Positions 45,104 through 54,404 are shown, counted from the first letter of the stretch. The stretch: DNA of 64,000 nucleotides from JACKCP01 sp034007295 (GCA_034007295.1 JAVERC010000005.1:62001-126000); one strand, 5' to 3'. Notes: generated by a model from the sequence alone, not told the origin. Program-made: numbers and translations.

Positions 45104-45250
45104 TAATTGATTGACCGAAAACTAGAATTTTTTGTTCCTTTAAAGGAAGATGAAAAATTTAACCCTTGGGTGATATATAGAGTATTTTGAGGATTAAAAT
45201 TTGAATCTGATGCTAAAATGGGCAAAAAAGAAGTTTTTGTTCAGCCACTA
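45104..45250 (+). repeat. R1 repeat, full copy between ispG and proS
   Basis: A 147-bp R1 copy: TAATTGATTGACCGAAAAC at the left, AGTATTTTGAGGATTAAAAT in the middle, TTTTGTTCAGCCACTA at the right. It is more diverged than the 43.7-kb copy. It lies between two same-strand essential genes and would be transcribed as a long hairpin if they share a message. Confidence 0.8.
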
Positions 45251-45286
45251 AGTATGCATAAAATTTTTATGAAAGGTTTAATATAA

Positions 45287-46807
45287 ATGGCTAAACAGGC
45301 AAAAACAGCAGTAAATCCAACAAGAAATGAAGATTATCCAGAATGGTATCAGCAGGTTGTAAAAGTCTCTGAACTTGCAGAGGCATCGCCTGTCAGGGGG
45401 TGTATGGTTATAAAACCCTGGGGGTATGCACTTTGGGAAAATATGGTCAGGGTTTTAGATGACATGTTCAAGGAAACAGGTGTTAAAAATGCATATTTTC
45501 CACTTTTTATTCCTCTTGAGTTTATGGAAAAAGAGGCGGCTCATGTCGAAGGCTTTGCAAAGGAATGTGCAGTTGTTACCCATCACAGGCTCGAGTCAGA
45601 TGGAAAAGGAGGGCTCAAACCTGCTGGAGAACTAGCAGAACCTCTTATAGTAAGACCTACTTCTGAAACAATAATTGGTGCCCAGTTTGCAAAATGGGTT
45701 ACAAGCTACAGGGATCTTCCACTTTTAATTAACCAGTGGGCAAATGTAGTCAGATGGGAAATGCGAACACGAACATTTTTGCGTACAAGTGAATTTTTGT
45801 GGCAGGAAGGACATACAGCCCATTCTTCTTCAGAAGAAGCACAGTCAAGGACTAAAATGATGCTTGATGTATACAAGAAATTTGTTGAAGATTATCTTGC
45901 AATTCCAGTACTTCAGGGAAGAAAGTCTGAATCAGAAAAGTTTCCGGGAGCTGTTGAAACCTTGTGTATTGAGTCCATGATGCAGGATAAAAAAGCTTTG
46001 CAGACAGGAACCTCACACTTTCTTGGTCAAAATTTTTCAAAAGCTTCGGGTATAAAATTTCAAAATGAAGAAGGAAACGAAGAACTCGCCTATACAACCT
46101 CTTGGGGTGCTTCAACAAGGATGATAGGTGGGATAATAATGGTTCACGGGGATGACGACGGAATAATGCTCCCCCCAAGGGTTGCTTCAGCACATGTTGT
46201 AATACTTCCGGTTTTTCCTAAAAATGCAGATAAAGATGTTATAATTTCTTTTTGTGACAATATTTATGATGAACTTAAAAATTTAAAATATTTTGATAAA
46301 AATTTAAGAATAGAAAAAGATTATCGTGATGTACCTGGAAAAAACTGGGATTGGATTAAAAAAGGGGTCCCTTTAAGAATTGAGGTCGGGCCAAGGGATA
46401 TTGAAAATAATTGTGCAATGGTTTCAAGGCGTGATCTTGGTCTGAAAGAGAAAAAAGCATATGAAATAAATGAACTTAAATCTCAAGTTTGTGATATCCT
46501 TGATTCAATTCATTGTTCTATGTTTGAAAGGGCAAAAGATTTTTTAAAAAAAAATACAAAAGAAATAGACAGCAAAGATGATTTCGTTTCCTTTTTTAAC
46601 CCTAAAAATGAAGAAAAGCCTGAAATACATGGAGGATTTGCAGTTTCACCATGGTGTGGAGAGGCAGATTGCGAGGAAAAAATAAAGGAAGATCTTAAAG
46701 TTACAATACGATGCCTTCCTTTTGATTTTAAAATAAATCAGGGCGAAAAATGTATTTATTGTAACAAAGACGCAAAAGAAAAAGCTGTTTTTGCTAAAGC
46801 ATATTAA
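45287..46807 (+). CDS. proS: Prolyl-tRNA synthetase (ProS type 3, archaeal/eukaryal-like)
   Basis: Class IIa aminoacyl-tRNA synthetase of 506 aa. The short length and absence of the editing insertion between motifs 2 and 3 identify the type 3 form rather than the 570-aa bacterial form. Motif 2 is seen around RWEMRTRTFLRTSEFLWQEGH, and motif 3 near GASTRMIGGIIMVHGDD. The anticodon-binding domain follows. The C-terminus ends in a zinc-like cysteine set (CGEADCE ... CIYCNK). Followed by relA/spoT after 20 bp. Confidence 0.96.
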   Translation: MAKQAKTAVNPTRNEDYPEWYQQVVKVSELAEASPVRGCMVIKPWGYALWENMVRVLDDMFKETGVKNAYFPLFIPLEFMEKEAAHVEGFAKECAVVTHHRLESDGKGGLKPAGELAEPLIVRPTSETIIGAQFAKWVTSYRDLPLLINQWANVVRWEMRTRTFLRTSEFLWQEGHTAHSSSEEAQSRTKMMLDVYKKFVEDYLAIPVLQGRKSESEKFPGAVETLCIESMMQDKKALQTGTSHFLGQNFSKASGIKFQNEEGNEELAYTTSWGASTRMIGGIIMVHGDDDGIMLPPRVASAHVVILPVFPKNADKDVIISFCDNIYDELKNLKYFDKNLRIEKDYRDVPGKNWDWIKKGVPLRIEVGPRDIENNCAMVSRRDLGLKEKKAYEINELKSQVCDILDSIHCSMFERAKDFLKKNTKEIDSKDDFVSFFNPKNEEKPEIHGGFAVSPWCGEADCEEKIKEDLKVTIRCLPFDFKINQGEKCIYCNKDAKEKAVFAKAY

Positions 46808-46827
46808 TTGGAATCGGGCAAAACATT

Positions 46828-48981
46828 ATGATCAGGATTAACGACATACTTGATAAAATTTTAGAATATCATCCTGATGCTGATATAGATATAGTTGAGA
46901 AAGCCTATATTTATTCAGCAAGGGTGCATGATGGTCAGACAAGGCTTTCTGGAGAGCCTTATCTGTCACATCCCCTTGCTGTTGCCTGGATTCTTGCAAA
47001 TATGCGTCTGGATGTTGTCAGCATTGCAGCTGGTCTTTTGCATGATGTCATAGAAGACACACATGCAACCCATGAAGAAATTGCAGGTATTTTTGGAGAT
47101 GAAGTAGCTCATATAGTTTCAGGTGTTACAAAAATAAGCAAGCTCAATGTTGAAAGTGCTGAATACAGGCAGGCTGAAAGCCTTAGAAAAATGATCCTTG
47201 CAATGGCAGATGATTTAAGGGTCATTTTAATAAAGCTTGCAGACCGTCTTCATAATATGGAGACAATTCAGTTCCATAAAAAAGAAGAAAAAAAAATAAG
47301 AATTGCTCAGGAAACACGAGATATTTATTCACCTCTAGCATCAAGACTTGGTATTTATTCAATTAAGCAGAAATTTGACGAAATAGCCTTTGAAGTGCTT
47401 TATCCCAATGAGTTTAAAGATATAAAGGAACTTACCTCAAGGAATCTTGAGGAAAAAGAGCATTATATTGAAAAAGTAAGAAACATTATTATTGGAGAGC
47501 TTAATAAAAATGGAATAGAAGGAATCGTCCTTGGAAGGTATAAATCCATCCCAAGCATCTATGAAAAAATGCTTAAGCAGAACCTCAAATTTGATGAAGT
47601 ATATGATTTAATAGCTTTTAGAATAGTTCTTGACACAATACCAAGGTGCTATGAAGTGCTTGGTCTTATTCATTCTTTGTGGCGTCCAATAGCTCATAAA
47701 ATTAAAGATTATATTGGAATGCCAAAATCCAATATGTATCAGTCTCTTCATACTACTGTTATTGGCCCTTATGGCGAAAGAATGGAAGTTCAGATAAGGA
47801 CACAGTCAATGGACAGGGTAGCAAAAACAGGTGTTGCAGCCCATTGGTCATACAAAGAAGGAAGAACAGCCGATCCAAAAATTGCCAAAAGTTTTGAGTG
47901 GGTTCAAAAACTTGTTGAAAATCAGGCTGACTTTCCTGAGCCTGAAGAATTTTTAGAAAATGTCAAAATAGATCTTTTTCCTGATGAAGTATATGTATTT
48001 ACTCCAAGGGGAGATATCAAAAATCTTCCAAAAGGCTCTACGCCAATTGATTTTGCATACAGTATTCATACTGATGTGGGCAATACTTGTGCTGGTGCAA
48101 AGGTAAACAGCAGGATGGTGCCTTTGCACCATGTGCTTAAGAATGGAGATACTGTTGAAGTATTTACTTCAAATAATGTGAAGCCCAATCATGACTGGCT
48201 TTCTTATGCAAAAAGCGTACGTGCAAGATCAAGAATCAAGCGTTATCTTAAGCAGCAGGATAAGGAAAGAAGCATAAGTCTTGGAAGGGAAATGTGTGAA
48301 AAAATATTTAGAAAACACAAGCTCAATTTTAACAAACTATATTCTACAGATGAAATGACAGATATTGCTTCAAGATATGGTTATAAAGAGTCTGAAAGTC
48401 TTATTGCAGCAGTTGGTTACGGTAAAATTACTCCAAGGCAGATACTTAACCGTTTTCTTGAGAACAGGGAAGATAAATTTACAAAAGAAGAATCTGGAAA
48501 TGTTTATGATGAATCTGCAGAAGCACTTTTTCAGTCAGGCGAAGGCGAAATTATTGTTGATGGACTTGACGACCTTCTTACAAGAAGAGCACGATGCTGC
48601 AATCCGGTTCCTGGTGATCCGATAATTGGATATATCACCGAAGGTCATGGGATTACAATTCATGTAAAAAACTGCCCGAATGTAAAAGCTCAGACAAATC
48701 CAGAGCGTCTTGTTGCTGCAAGCTGGGGAAGAACAGCTGAAGGTACATATCCTGTAAAACTTATTGTTTCTGTCAAAGACAGGGTTGGTGCAGCAGCTGA
48801 AATAACAGGGGCCATAAGTGAAAACAATGCAAATATTGGCGAATTATCACTTAGAAAAAATGAAATTGGTGCTGTTTTTGATTTGACAATTAATGTCCCA
48901 AACAGGGATGTTCTTGAAAAAATACTTAAAAGGCTTAAATCAGTTAAGGATGTATATGAAGTAAAAAGAATTAAGAGCTAA
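46828..48981 (+). CDS. Bifunctional (p)ppGpp synthetase/hydrolase
   Basis: RelA/SpoT homologue (Rsh) of 717 aa. The HD hydrolase is intact: HDVIEDT (about 72-78) with the distal ADRLHNM. The synthetase domain has RYKSIPSIYEKM and YQSLHTTVIG with a nearby EVQIRT. TGS (about 380-445) and ACT (about 640-717) domains follow. Both activities are therefore predicted, as in Rel/SpoT of single-copy species. It lies 20 bp after proS, which couples amino-acid charging and the stringent response in one unit. A terminator follows within 100 bp. Confidence 0.95.
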   Translation: MIRINDILDKILEYHPDADIDIVEKAYIYSARVHDGQTRLSGEPYLSHPLAVAWILANMRLDVVSIAAGLLHDVIEDTHATHEEIAGIFGDEVAHIVSGVTKISKLNVESAEYRQAESLRKMILAMADDLRVILIKLADRLHNMETIQFHKKEEKKIRIAQETRDIYSPLASRLGIYSIKQKFDEIAFEVLYPNEFKDIKELTSRNLEEKEHYIEKVRNIIIGELNKNGIEGIVLGRYKSIPSIYEKMLKQNLKFDEVYDLIAFRIVLDTIPRCYEVLGLIHSLWRPIAHKIKDYIGMPKSNMYQSLHTTVIGPYGERMEVQIRTQSMDRVAKTGVAAHWSYKEGRTADPKIAKSFEWVQKLVENQADFPEPEEFLENVKIDLFPDEVYVFTPRGDIKNLPKGSTPIDFAYSIHTDVGNTCAGAKVNSRMVPLHHVLKNGDTVEVFTSNNVKPNHDWLSYAKSVRARSRIKRYLKQQDKERSISLGREMCEKIFRKHKLNFNKLYSTDEMTDIASRYGYKESESLIAAVGYGKITPRQILNRFLENREDKFTKEESGNVYDESAEALFQSGEGEIIVDGLDDLLTRRARCCNPVPGDPIIGYITEGHGITIHVKNCPNVKAQTNPERLVAASWGRTAEGTYPVKLIVSVKDRVGAAAEITGAISENNANIGELSLRKNEIGAVFDLTINVPNRDVLEKILKRLKSVKDVYEVKRIKS

Positions 48982-48982
48982 A

Positions 48983-49024
48983 AATTGATTGACCATAAAG
49001 TCAAAATTTTTTGTTCAGCAAGTA
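48983..49024 (+). repeat. R1 repeat, internally deleted mini-copy
   Basis: AATTGATTGACCATAAAGTC is followed by AAAATTTTTTGTTCAGCAAGTA. The left arm runs as far as GTTCAG and then joins the right terminus CAAGTA. The deletion endpoint is the same GTTCAG used in the 13.57-kb mini-copy. Confidence 0.6.
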
Positions 49025-49039
49025 TGTAATAAAATTTTA

Positions 49040-49077
49040 AACCCCGGCATAATATTTATACCGGGGTTAAATTCTTT
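49040..49077 (+). terminator. Terminator of relA/spoT
   Basis: AACCCCGG (49040-49047) pairs with CCGGGGTT (49061-49068), followed by AAATTCTTTTTTT. This is a canonical strong intrinsic terminator on the plus strand. Confidence 0.9.
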
Positions 49078-49146
49078 TTTTATTTAACCTAAATTAATTA
49101 TTTTGAAATCAAGACTTGATCTAAAATAGATTATAAAACTTATACT

Positions 49147-49289
49147 TAGTTGCTGAACGAAAACGGCCTTTTTTGTCCATTCTTAAGTCAGATTCAAAAT
49201 TTAATCCTCAAAATACTCAATGTATCCTAAAGGTTAAATTTCTCATCTTCCTTGAATGAAACAAAATTCTCGTTTTCGGCGAATCACTA
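49147..49289 (-). repeat. R1 repeat, full copy
   Basis: A 143-bp minus-strand copy nearly identical to the one at 43722 in its left arm (TAGTTGCTGAACGAAAACGG) and ending CGTTTTCGGCGAATCACTA. It lies just beyond the rpmB stop codon and may act as its terminator. Confidence 0.87.
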
Positions 49290-49311
49290 TTTAGGCTTAA
49301 AAAGATTTTTA

Positions 49312-49503
49312 TCAGGGTGCTTTAACAACTTTGCCTGATTTGATACAGTTTGTACATGCCTGAATTGTTTTTACTCTTCCGTTATAAAGAGCTCTAACTC
49401 TCTGAATATTTGGATTAAAGCGTCTCTTATTAACATTATGGGCATGGCTTATATTGCTTCCCACCATTGGCTTTTTGCCACAGATTGCACATTGTTTTGA
49501 CAT
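49312..49503 (-). CDS. rpmB: 50S ribosomal protein L28
   Basis: A 63-aa L28 protein, a large-subunit ribosomal protein. It is the zinc-ribbon (C+) form with CAIC at residues 5-8 and CTNC near 52. It also shows the family stretch GNSISHAHNVNKRR-like (here GSNISHAHNVNKRRF). Monocistronic on the minus strand, with R1 sequence immediately downstream and a T-rich gap upstream. Confidence 0.95.
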   Translation of the reverse strand: MSKQCAICGKKPMVGSNISHAHNVNKRRFNPNIQRVRALYNGRVKTIQACTNCIKSGKVVKAP

Positions 49504-49629
49504 TTAACTATCTCCTTATAAACTATTGTTTCCCCTGAGCTTAAGGCGGTTAATTTCACAAAAAAAAATTATTATACCAAAAAAATAAAGATGTAAAGGC
49601 TTAAGTTTTTAATATAATCTGAAAAAAAA

Positions 49630-50289
49630 TTATTTTTTTTCTTTTAATGACTCATTTTTTAACTTTTGTGCTTTTTCTAGATTTTGGGCAGCCTTTTTTG
49701 CTGCTGGAGTATCTGTAAAGCTTTTAATAATTTCTTTATATCTCATTATTGCTGCGTCAAAAGATTTTTCCTTTAGATAAAAATCACCTACATAAAGTTC
49801 TGAATTTGCAAGCCTTTCAACGCATTCCTTTGAATGCTTTTCAGCTGTTTCTGCATATTCTGAGTCAGGATAAGTCTGGAGAAACTTTATGAAATACTTT
49901 AATGCCTGTTTTGTATAAAGCTGATCCCGGTCAATGGAAAGGATCTGCTTATAGTATGATTCTGCTATTCTAAATGATGCCTTTTCAGTTTCAGGGTGAA
50001 CTGGATGCAGTCTTTCAAAAAGTTTATAGGCTACTATTGCTTCATCATATTTTTTCATTTCAAAATATGAATCGCCTATTTTTATTTGTGCTTCCTTTAC
50101 ATGCTCACTGAAGGGATACCAGTTTTTTAGCTGCTCATACAGCTCAATTGCATCAAGGTAGTCTTCATCTTTATACTCTTTTCTTGCTTCGGTTATGAGC
50201 TCTGTCGCAGTTTTTTCTGTTTCCTTATGGAAAAGGCCACAGCCTGAAAAAAAGACTGCTATCAATGCAAGAACAAAAATTTTTTTCAT
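49630..50289 (-). CDS. bamD: Outer membrane assembly lipoprotein BamD (YfiO)
   Basis: A 219-aa lipoprotein of the BAM complex that inserts beta-barrel proteins. Its signal peptide ends in a lipobox FFSGCG, with the lipidated cysteine near residue 17. The mature part is TPR-like helical repeats (YLDAIELYEQLKNWYPFSEH, YDEAIVAYKLFERLHP, and a C-terminal repeat). It confirms a diderm envelope. It overlaps trxB by 1 bp (TAATG), which places an envelope gene in the thioredoxin operon trxA-trxB-bamD. Confidence 0.9.
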   Translation of the reverse strand: MKKIFVLALIAVFFSGCGLFHKETEKTATELITEARKEYKDEDYLDAIELYEQLKNWYPFSEHVKEAQIKIGDSYFEMKKYDEAIVAYKLFERLHPVHPETEKASFRIAESYYKQILSIDRDQLYTKQALKYFIKFLQTYPDSEYAETAEKHSKECVERLANSELYVGDFYLKEKSFDAAIMRYKEIIKSFTDTPAAKKAAQNLEKAQKLKNESLKEKK

Positions 50290-51215
50290 TATGAAAGGCC
50301 TTCAATATACTGATCTGCACAAAAAGCTGCAATCGCTGCGTCTCCAACAGCAGTTGAAACCTGTCTAAGGGGAGTATTCCTGACATCGCCTGCTGCAAAA
50401 ATACCTTTTGCTGATGTCTCCATCCTATTGTTTGTTATTATAAATCCACTTTCATCAACCTTAATTTGAGCATTTAGAAATTCAGTATTTGGGAGTGTGC
50501 CAACCCAGATAAAACATCCTTCTGCTTCAATTTTTTTTATTTCGCCTGTTTTTACATTTTTAACACTAACAGCTTCAACGCTCTTACTGCCGAGTATTTC
50601 AGTCGCTGTGCTGTCCCATACCATTTCTACTTTTTCATTAGATAATATTCTGTCCTGAAGAATTTTAGTAGCCCTAAGCTTGTCTCTTCTATGAACCAAA
50701 TAAACTTTTCTGGCAAATTTTGTAAGGAAAAGAGTTTCCTGGACAGCAGTGTCCCCTCCGCCGATTGCTATCACATCTTTATTTCTGAAAAACATTGCAT
50801 CGCATGTTGCACAGGTTGACACTCCTTTTCCATATAAAGTGTTTTCTCCTGGGATTCCTAGTTTTTTTGGAGAGCATCCCGATGCAATAATAACAGTCTT
50901 TGAATTTACTGATTTGTCGGACAGGTTAATTTTTTTTATTTTACTGTCAGTTTCAAGACTTTTTACATCTCCTTGAATAATTTCAAGACCAAAGTTTTTT
51001 GCCTGCTGTTCCATTTTCATTGTCAGGTCATACCCTGCAAGGCCCTCTGGAAAACCAGGGTAATTTTCAATCCAGTCTGTAATCATTATTTGTCCGCCTG
51101 GGGTATGTTTTTCTATTAAGAGAGCCGATAAACCGGCTCTCTTGGCATAAATACCTGCTGTAAGGCCGGCAGGTCCCCCACCAATGATTACCACATCGTA
51201 ATCATTTTTATCCAT
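50289..51215 (-). CDS. trxB: Thioredoxin reductase
   Basis: A 308-aa flavoprotein passing electrons from NADPH to thioredoxin. The FAD site GGGPAGLTAGIYAKRAG is at about residues 12-28. The redox-active CATC lies in STCATCDAMF (about 134), the NADPH motif GGGDTAVQE is near 155, and GIFAAGDVRNTPLRQ is at the C-terminus. Complete and typical. It lies 11 bp after trxA and overlaps bamD by 1 bp. Confidence 0.96.
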   Translation of the reverse strand: MDKNDYDVVIIGGGPAGLTAGIYAKRAGLSALLIEKHTPGGQIMITDWIENYPGFPEGLAGYDLTMKMEQQAKNFGLEIIQGDVKSLETDSKIKKINLSDKSVNSKTVIIASGCSPKKLGIPGENTLYGKGVSTCATCDAMFFRNKDVIAIGGGDTAVQETLFLTKFARKVYLVHRRDKLRATKILQDRILSNEKVEMVWDSTATEILGSKSVEAVSVKNVKTGEIKKIEAEGCFIWVGTLPNTEFLNAQIKVDESGFIITNNRMETSAKGIFAAGDVRNTPLRQVSTAVGDAAIAAFCADQYIEGLS

Positions 51216-51226
51216 TATTTAGACCC

Positions 51227-51553
51227 CTAAATTAAGGTTTTAATTTTTTCTTCAAGCTGTTCTTTTGTTGCAAGTCCAGTTTGCTGGCTGGCGACTGAGC
51301 CGTTTTTAAAAAAAATAAGAGTAGGTATTGCTTTTATTTCAAATTTACCAGGTGTGAGAGGGTTTTCATCGACATTACATTTGCAGAATTTAATTTTGTC
51401 ACCGTATGTAACTGCCAGATCTTCAACAGTTGGAGCAATTGCCCTGCAAGGTCCGCACCATGGAGCCCAGAAATCTACAAGCACAGGTTTTTCAGACTTT
51501 AGAACTTCTGCTTCAAAATTTGAGTCTCCTATTTCAATTACTGCATCACTCAT
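51227..51553 (-). CDS. trxA: Thioredoxin
   Basis: A 108-aa thioredoxin with the active site WAPWCGPCRA (CGPC) at about residues 28-37 and the cis-proline region in KAIPTLIFF. I start it at 51553 (MSDAVIEI), because AAAGGA lies 7 bp upstream and this gives the standard length; the frame runs on to 51646 without a ribosome site. It is the first gene of trxA-trxB-bamD. R1 sequence lies in the upstream intergenic region. Confidence 0.95.
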   Translation of the reverse strand: MSDAVIEIGDSNFEAEVLKSEKPVLVDFWAPWCGPCRAIAPTVEDLAVTYGDKIKFCKCNVDENPLTPGKFEIKAIPTLIFFKNGSVASQQTGLATKEQLEEKIKTLI

Positions 51554-51732
51554 TTGTTTTGTCCTTTCATTTGTATTTGAATTTAATTTTTTTATAATTC
51601 TTATTTTATGGTTATAATAAAAATCATATTCTCCAATGTCAATCAATCAAAGTAAACTTTAAGTTTTTTTGAGAATAAAATTCAAAATAGGTTACAAGTA
51701 TTTTTTGATGAATGCAAATTATGAAAATTAGA

Positions 51733-52075
51733 TAGTGATTGGCCGAAAACGAGAATTTTTTGTTCAGTTCTTAAGGAAGATGAAAATTTTTATTCATTCC
51801 TATTGATGAATCACAAGTTTGCTGCGTTCAAAGTCAAATTTTATGAGGCTATTATTTTGCTGTAGGTGATGCAATTTAGTGCATAAGATGCTGAAACATT
51901 GCAAATTCTGAAGGATTTGCATATTTTATAGAACAAGCTGAATTCATAGAGATTTTATTTGTTTAAAAATATGAAATATTAAATTCAGGCACAGGAATAT
52001 ATTGAACTTTTTGAGGCTTAAATTTTGAATCTGACTTAAGAATGGACAAAAAAGGCCGTTTTTGTTCAGCAACTA
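51733..52075 (+). repeat. R1 repeat interrupted by an inserted R2/R3 element
   Basis: The left arm (51733-about 51798) begins TAGTGATTGGCCGAAAACG and reads through GTTCAGTTC and GATGAAAATTT. The right arm resumes at about 51990 with AGGAATATATTGAAC and ends CCGTTTTTGTTCAGCAACTA. The interval is a reversed R2/R3 composite. The break falls at the R1 centre (CCTTCA/GGATAC in the intact copy). Confidence 0.8.
51799..51989 (-). repeat. R2/R3 composite repeat nested in R1
   Basis: It begins CCTATTGATGAATCACAAG, then TTTGCTGCG, and ends TTTAAAAATATGAAATATTAAATTCAGG. Reverse-complemented, it aligns along its length with 56519-56713, including AAATTGCATCAC, AGCAAA, CAGCAAACTT and the R3 inverted pair. 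Similarity is lower than between R1 copies, so it is older or diverging. Confidence 0.7.
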
Positions 52076-52086
52076 TATAATTTTTT

Positions 52087-53307
52087 TTAGGAAAGGGATT
52101 TGAAAGATTCGTCTGTCCATCTGCATGCTTCAAGATAAATTAAAGGCAGTTTTTTTTCATTAAGTTTAAGTTTTTTCTGGAGTTCAAGTACTTGATCAAA
52201 TTTTGCCTGTTCATAAAGAGATACAAGGACAAGAACTGGATAAAGAGGGCCTCTTTTTTCAAGATAGGCAAGGGTTATTTCATCCGAAAGAGGAAGTTCT
52301 GCAAGGATTTTTTTCATGGTATGTCCTAAAAGAGCATCTATCTGAGAAAATAGACCCATTGTAAAAAGTGCAGTTGGTGAAAATTTCGGATTATTTATTT
52401 CAATTCCAACAAGCTCGCAGAATTTAGCTCTTACAGAAGAATTCCTTAAAAGAGCGTTTTGCTTTTTTGATTCCATATTGGTTAACACAACAAGAGATGC
52501 AAGTTTTTTTAGTTCTTCAAGACCTATGAGAACTGCAGCATCTTTAATAGAAGATATTTTTTCAAGCCTTCTGTAATAAGCGGAATTAATATATCTTAAA
52601 ATTTTGTATGAAAGCCCGACATCATGCTGAATAAGTTCTGCAATTTTATTCATTTGGGCATCCTTTTTGTTTATTTCTGAAATCAGATGGAGCAGCTGGA
52701 TTTTATTTGAGGGTATATTTTGGCCCTTAATAATTTGAGGTCTGCAAAAGAAAAAACCTTGGAAAAGATCAAAACCCATTTTTTTTGCAATTTTGTATTC
52801 CTGTTCAGTTTCAACTTTTTCAGCAAGAATGGTTTTATTTTCTTTTAAAAATTTTCTGGCATATTTTTCTATTTCTTCAATGGGAGTGGCCCTGAAATTA
52901 AGTTTTATAATATCTGCAATATCTACTAGGGGAGCTAGTGCTGGTCTGAATATAAAATCATCAAGTGCAATTTTATAGCCGTCTTTTTTTAGAAGAACGC
53001 ATTCTCTTATAAGCTCTTTTGTAGGGGGAATATTTTCAAGTATTTCCACAACAATTGATTCCCTTGGAAAAATTAAAGGGATCTGCTTCATGATCAGATT
53101 TTCAGTGAAATTTATAAAAGCTTTTTTGCCGCCTGTAAGTTCATCAATTCCAAAATTAAAATATGTGTTTGTAAGGACATGGGAAGATGCAAGATCACCG
53201 TCAACATCTGGCATGGCGTTTTCATAGCTGCTTCTGAAAAGAATTTCATAGGCAATTATTTCCATTTTAGTGTTGAATATTGGTTGTCTTGCTGTAAAAA
53301 TTTCCAT
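52087..53307 (-). CDS. EAL-HDOD signalling protein (YuxH family)
   Basis: A 406-aa protein with an N-terminal EAL-like domain (about 1-200) and a C-terminal HDOD domain (about 205-400). The EAL signature is degenerate: YEILFR stands in for EALLR, while ALDDF and AEKVET remain. Catalysis of c-di-GMP is therefore doubtful and a binding role more likely. Family members regulate motility and related behaviours. It is monocistronic and could work with the diguanylate cyclase at 39.5 kb. Confidence 0.9.
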   Translation of the reverse strand: MEIFTARQPIFNTKMEIIAYEILFRSSYENAMPDVDGDLASSHVLTNTYFNFGIDELTGGKKAFINFTENLIMKQIPLIFPRESIVVEILENIPPTKELIRECVLLKKDGYKIALDDFIFRPALAPLVDIADIIKLNFRATPIEEIEKYARKFLKENKTILAEKVETEQEYKIAKKMGFDLFQGFFFCRPQIIKGQNIPSNKIQLLHLISEINKKDAQMNKIAELIQHDVGLSYKILRYINSAYYRRLEKISSIKDAAVLIGLEELKKLASLVVLTNMESKKQNALLRNSSVRAKFCELVGIEINNPKFSPTALFTMGLFSQIDALLGHTMKKILAELPLSDEITLAYLEKRGPLYPVLVLVSLYEQAKFDQVLELQKKLKLNEKKLPLIYLEACRWTDESFKSLS

Positions 53308-53411
53308 AAATAAAGTTGCCAGGATAAATTTGTTTTAATAATTATTTTTTTATCAGTTTTTTTTCTTAATATAAATTAAATAAAAAAAACACAACAAAGG
53401 ATTTAAATTAA

Positions 53412-54173
53412 ATGAATAAAGTCGCAATATTAATATCTGGTACAGGCTCAAATGCAGCAAAAATTTGCGAAAGCTGTCTTAAAAATGAAATTAATGCGAA
53501 AGTTGTTTGTGTAGGATCAGACAATATTGAAGCCAGAGGGCTTGAATATGCAAAAAAAAACAATATCCATACATTTGTAATTGATTATAAGAAAATTATT
53601 TCAAATTACAATTCAAATTCTGATAAATTTAAACTCCCTGCTGATTTTGATTATGAGAATATAAATAAAAAACTGATGTTCTGTCCTGTCAAAGACAGGG
53701 AAAAATATTTAAAAACAAGGGTATCTGCTGAAAATGAGCTTTTGGAACAAATAATGGAGTTTGAGCCTGATTTGCTTGTGCTTGCAGGTTTCATGAGAAC
53801 CTTAACGCCTTATTTTATTGACAGGTTTTCTCCTGATCCTGATAATCCCAAAATTATGAACATTCATCCTGCTCTTCTTCCTTCCTTCCCTGGAACAGAC
53901 GGCTATGGAGATACATTTGATTATGGGTGCAAGGTAGGGGGCTGCACTGTTCATTTTGTTGATTACGGAACAGATACTGGCCCAATTATTTTACAAAAGT
54001 CCTTTGAAATTTTACCTGGAGATTCTATTGAAAATGTCAGAAAAAAAGGTATTGAGCTTGAATGGCAGACCTATCCCTTAGCTGTGAAACTTTATTTTGA
54101 TAAAAAAATAAAAATTATTGAATCTTTAAAAAAAGGTGTAAAAAGAAAAAAAGTGCAAATTAGCCTTGATTGA
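53412..54173 (+). CDS. Formyltransferase, PurN-like (phosphoribosylglycinamide)
   Basis: A 253-aa protein with the formyltransferase fold. GTGSNAAK near residue 10 is the phosphate loop. The catalytic set is N-x-H-x...D, seen as NIHPALLPSFPG (about 155-166) and the late DTGPIILQ aspartate. It is about 50 residues longer than usual PurN (about 200 aa), with an insertion around residues 65-100 (YNSNSDKFKLPADFDYENINKK, in part). GAR transformylase in purine synthesis is the best guess; a specialised paralogue is possible. Confidence 0.82.
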   Translation: MNKVAILISGTGSNAAKICESCLKNEINAKVVCVGSDNIEARGLEYAKKNNIHTFVIDYKKIISNYNSNSDKFKLPADFDYENINKKLMFCPVKDREKYLKTRVSAENELLEQIMEFEPDLLVLAGFMRTLTPYFIDRFSPDPDNPKIMNIHPALLPSFPGTDGYGDTFDYGCKVGGCTVHFVDYGTDTGPIILQKSFEILPGDSIENVRKKGIELEWQTYPLAVKLYFDKKIKIIESLKKGVKRKKVQISLD

Positions 54174-54226
54174 TAGAATTAATAAATTTTAAAGGCTTCT
54201 GAAATTAAGATAAATTTATTTTATGT

Positions 54227-54260
54227 TTGGACAAAAAAGGCAGTTTAATACCAGATGCTA
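54227..54260 (+). repeat. Degenerate R1 right-end fragment
   Basis: TTTGGACAAAAAAGGCAGTT resembles the R1 right arm GGACAAAAAAGGCCGTTT. It is followed by a decayed end with CAGATGCTA. Only this piece is present. Confidence 0.45.
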
Positions 54261-54404
54261 AGTGTTTTATAAGGTTTAGTTTTTAATTTTAAATTAAATT
54301 CAACTTTGGTGTTTGATAAATTAGAGTTTTATTTTTTTTAGAAACATTGTTTAAATGGTTTGAAGGTTATTTTTTCTTATAGTATTGTCTATATATTTTT
54401 ATTT

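Larger units (their letters stand above)
48982..49311. other. 330-bp convergent region rich in repeats
   Basis: Between relA/spoT (plus) and rpmB (minus). It contains a mini R1 copy (48983-49024), a strong terminator (49040-49077) and a full R1 copy (49147-49289). No open frame is supported. Confidence 0.7.
51654..52086. other. 433-bp intergenic region with nested repeats
   Basis: Between trxA and the EAL-HDOD gene (both minus). No gene is supported. The content is an R1 copy (51733-52075) interrupted by the R2/R3 composite (51799-51989). Confidence 0.7.

Noticed and set aside
49147..49289. R1 as a structured small RNA gene
   Set aside because: The palindrome could fold, but variable truncated copies and lack of a promoter favour a repeat element over a dedicated RNA gene.
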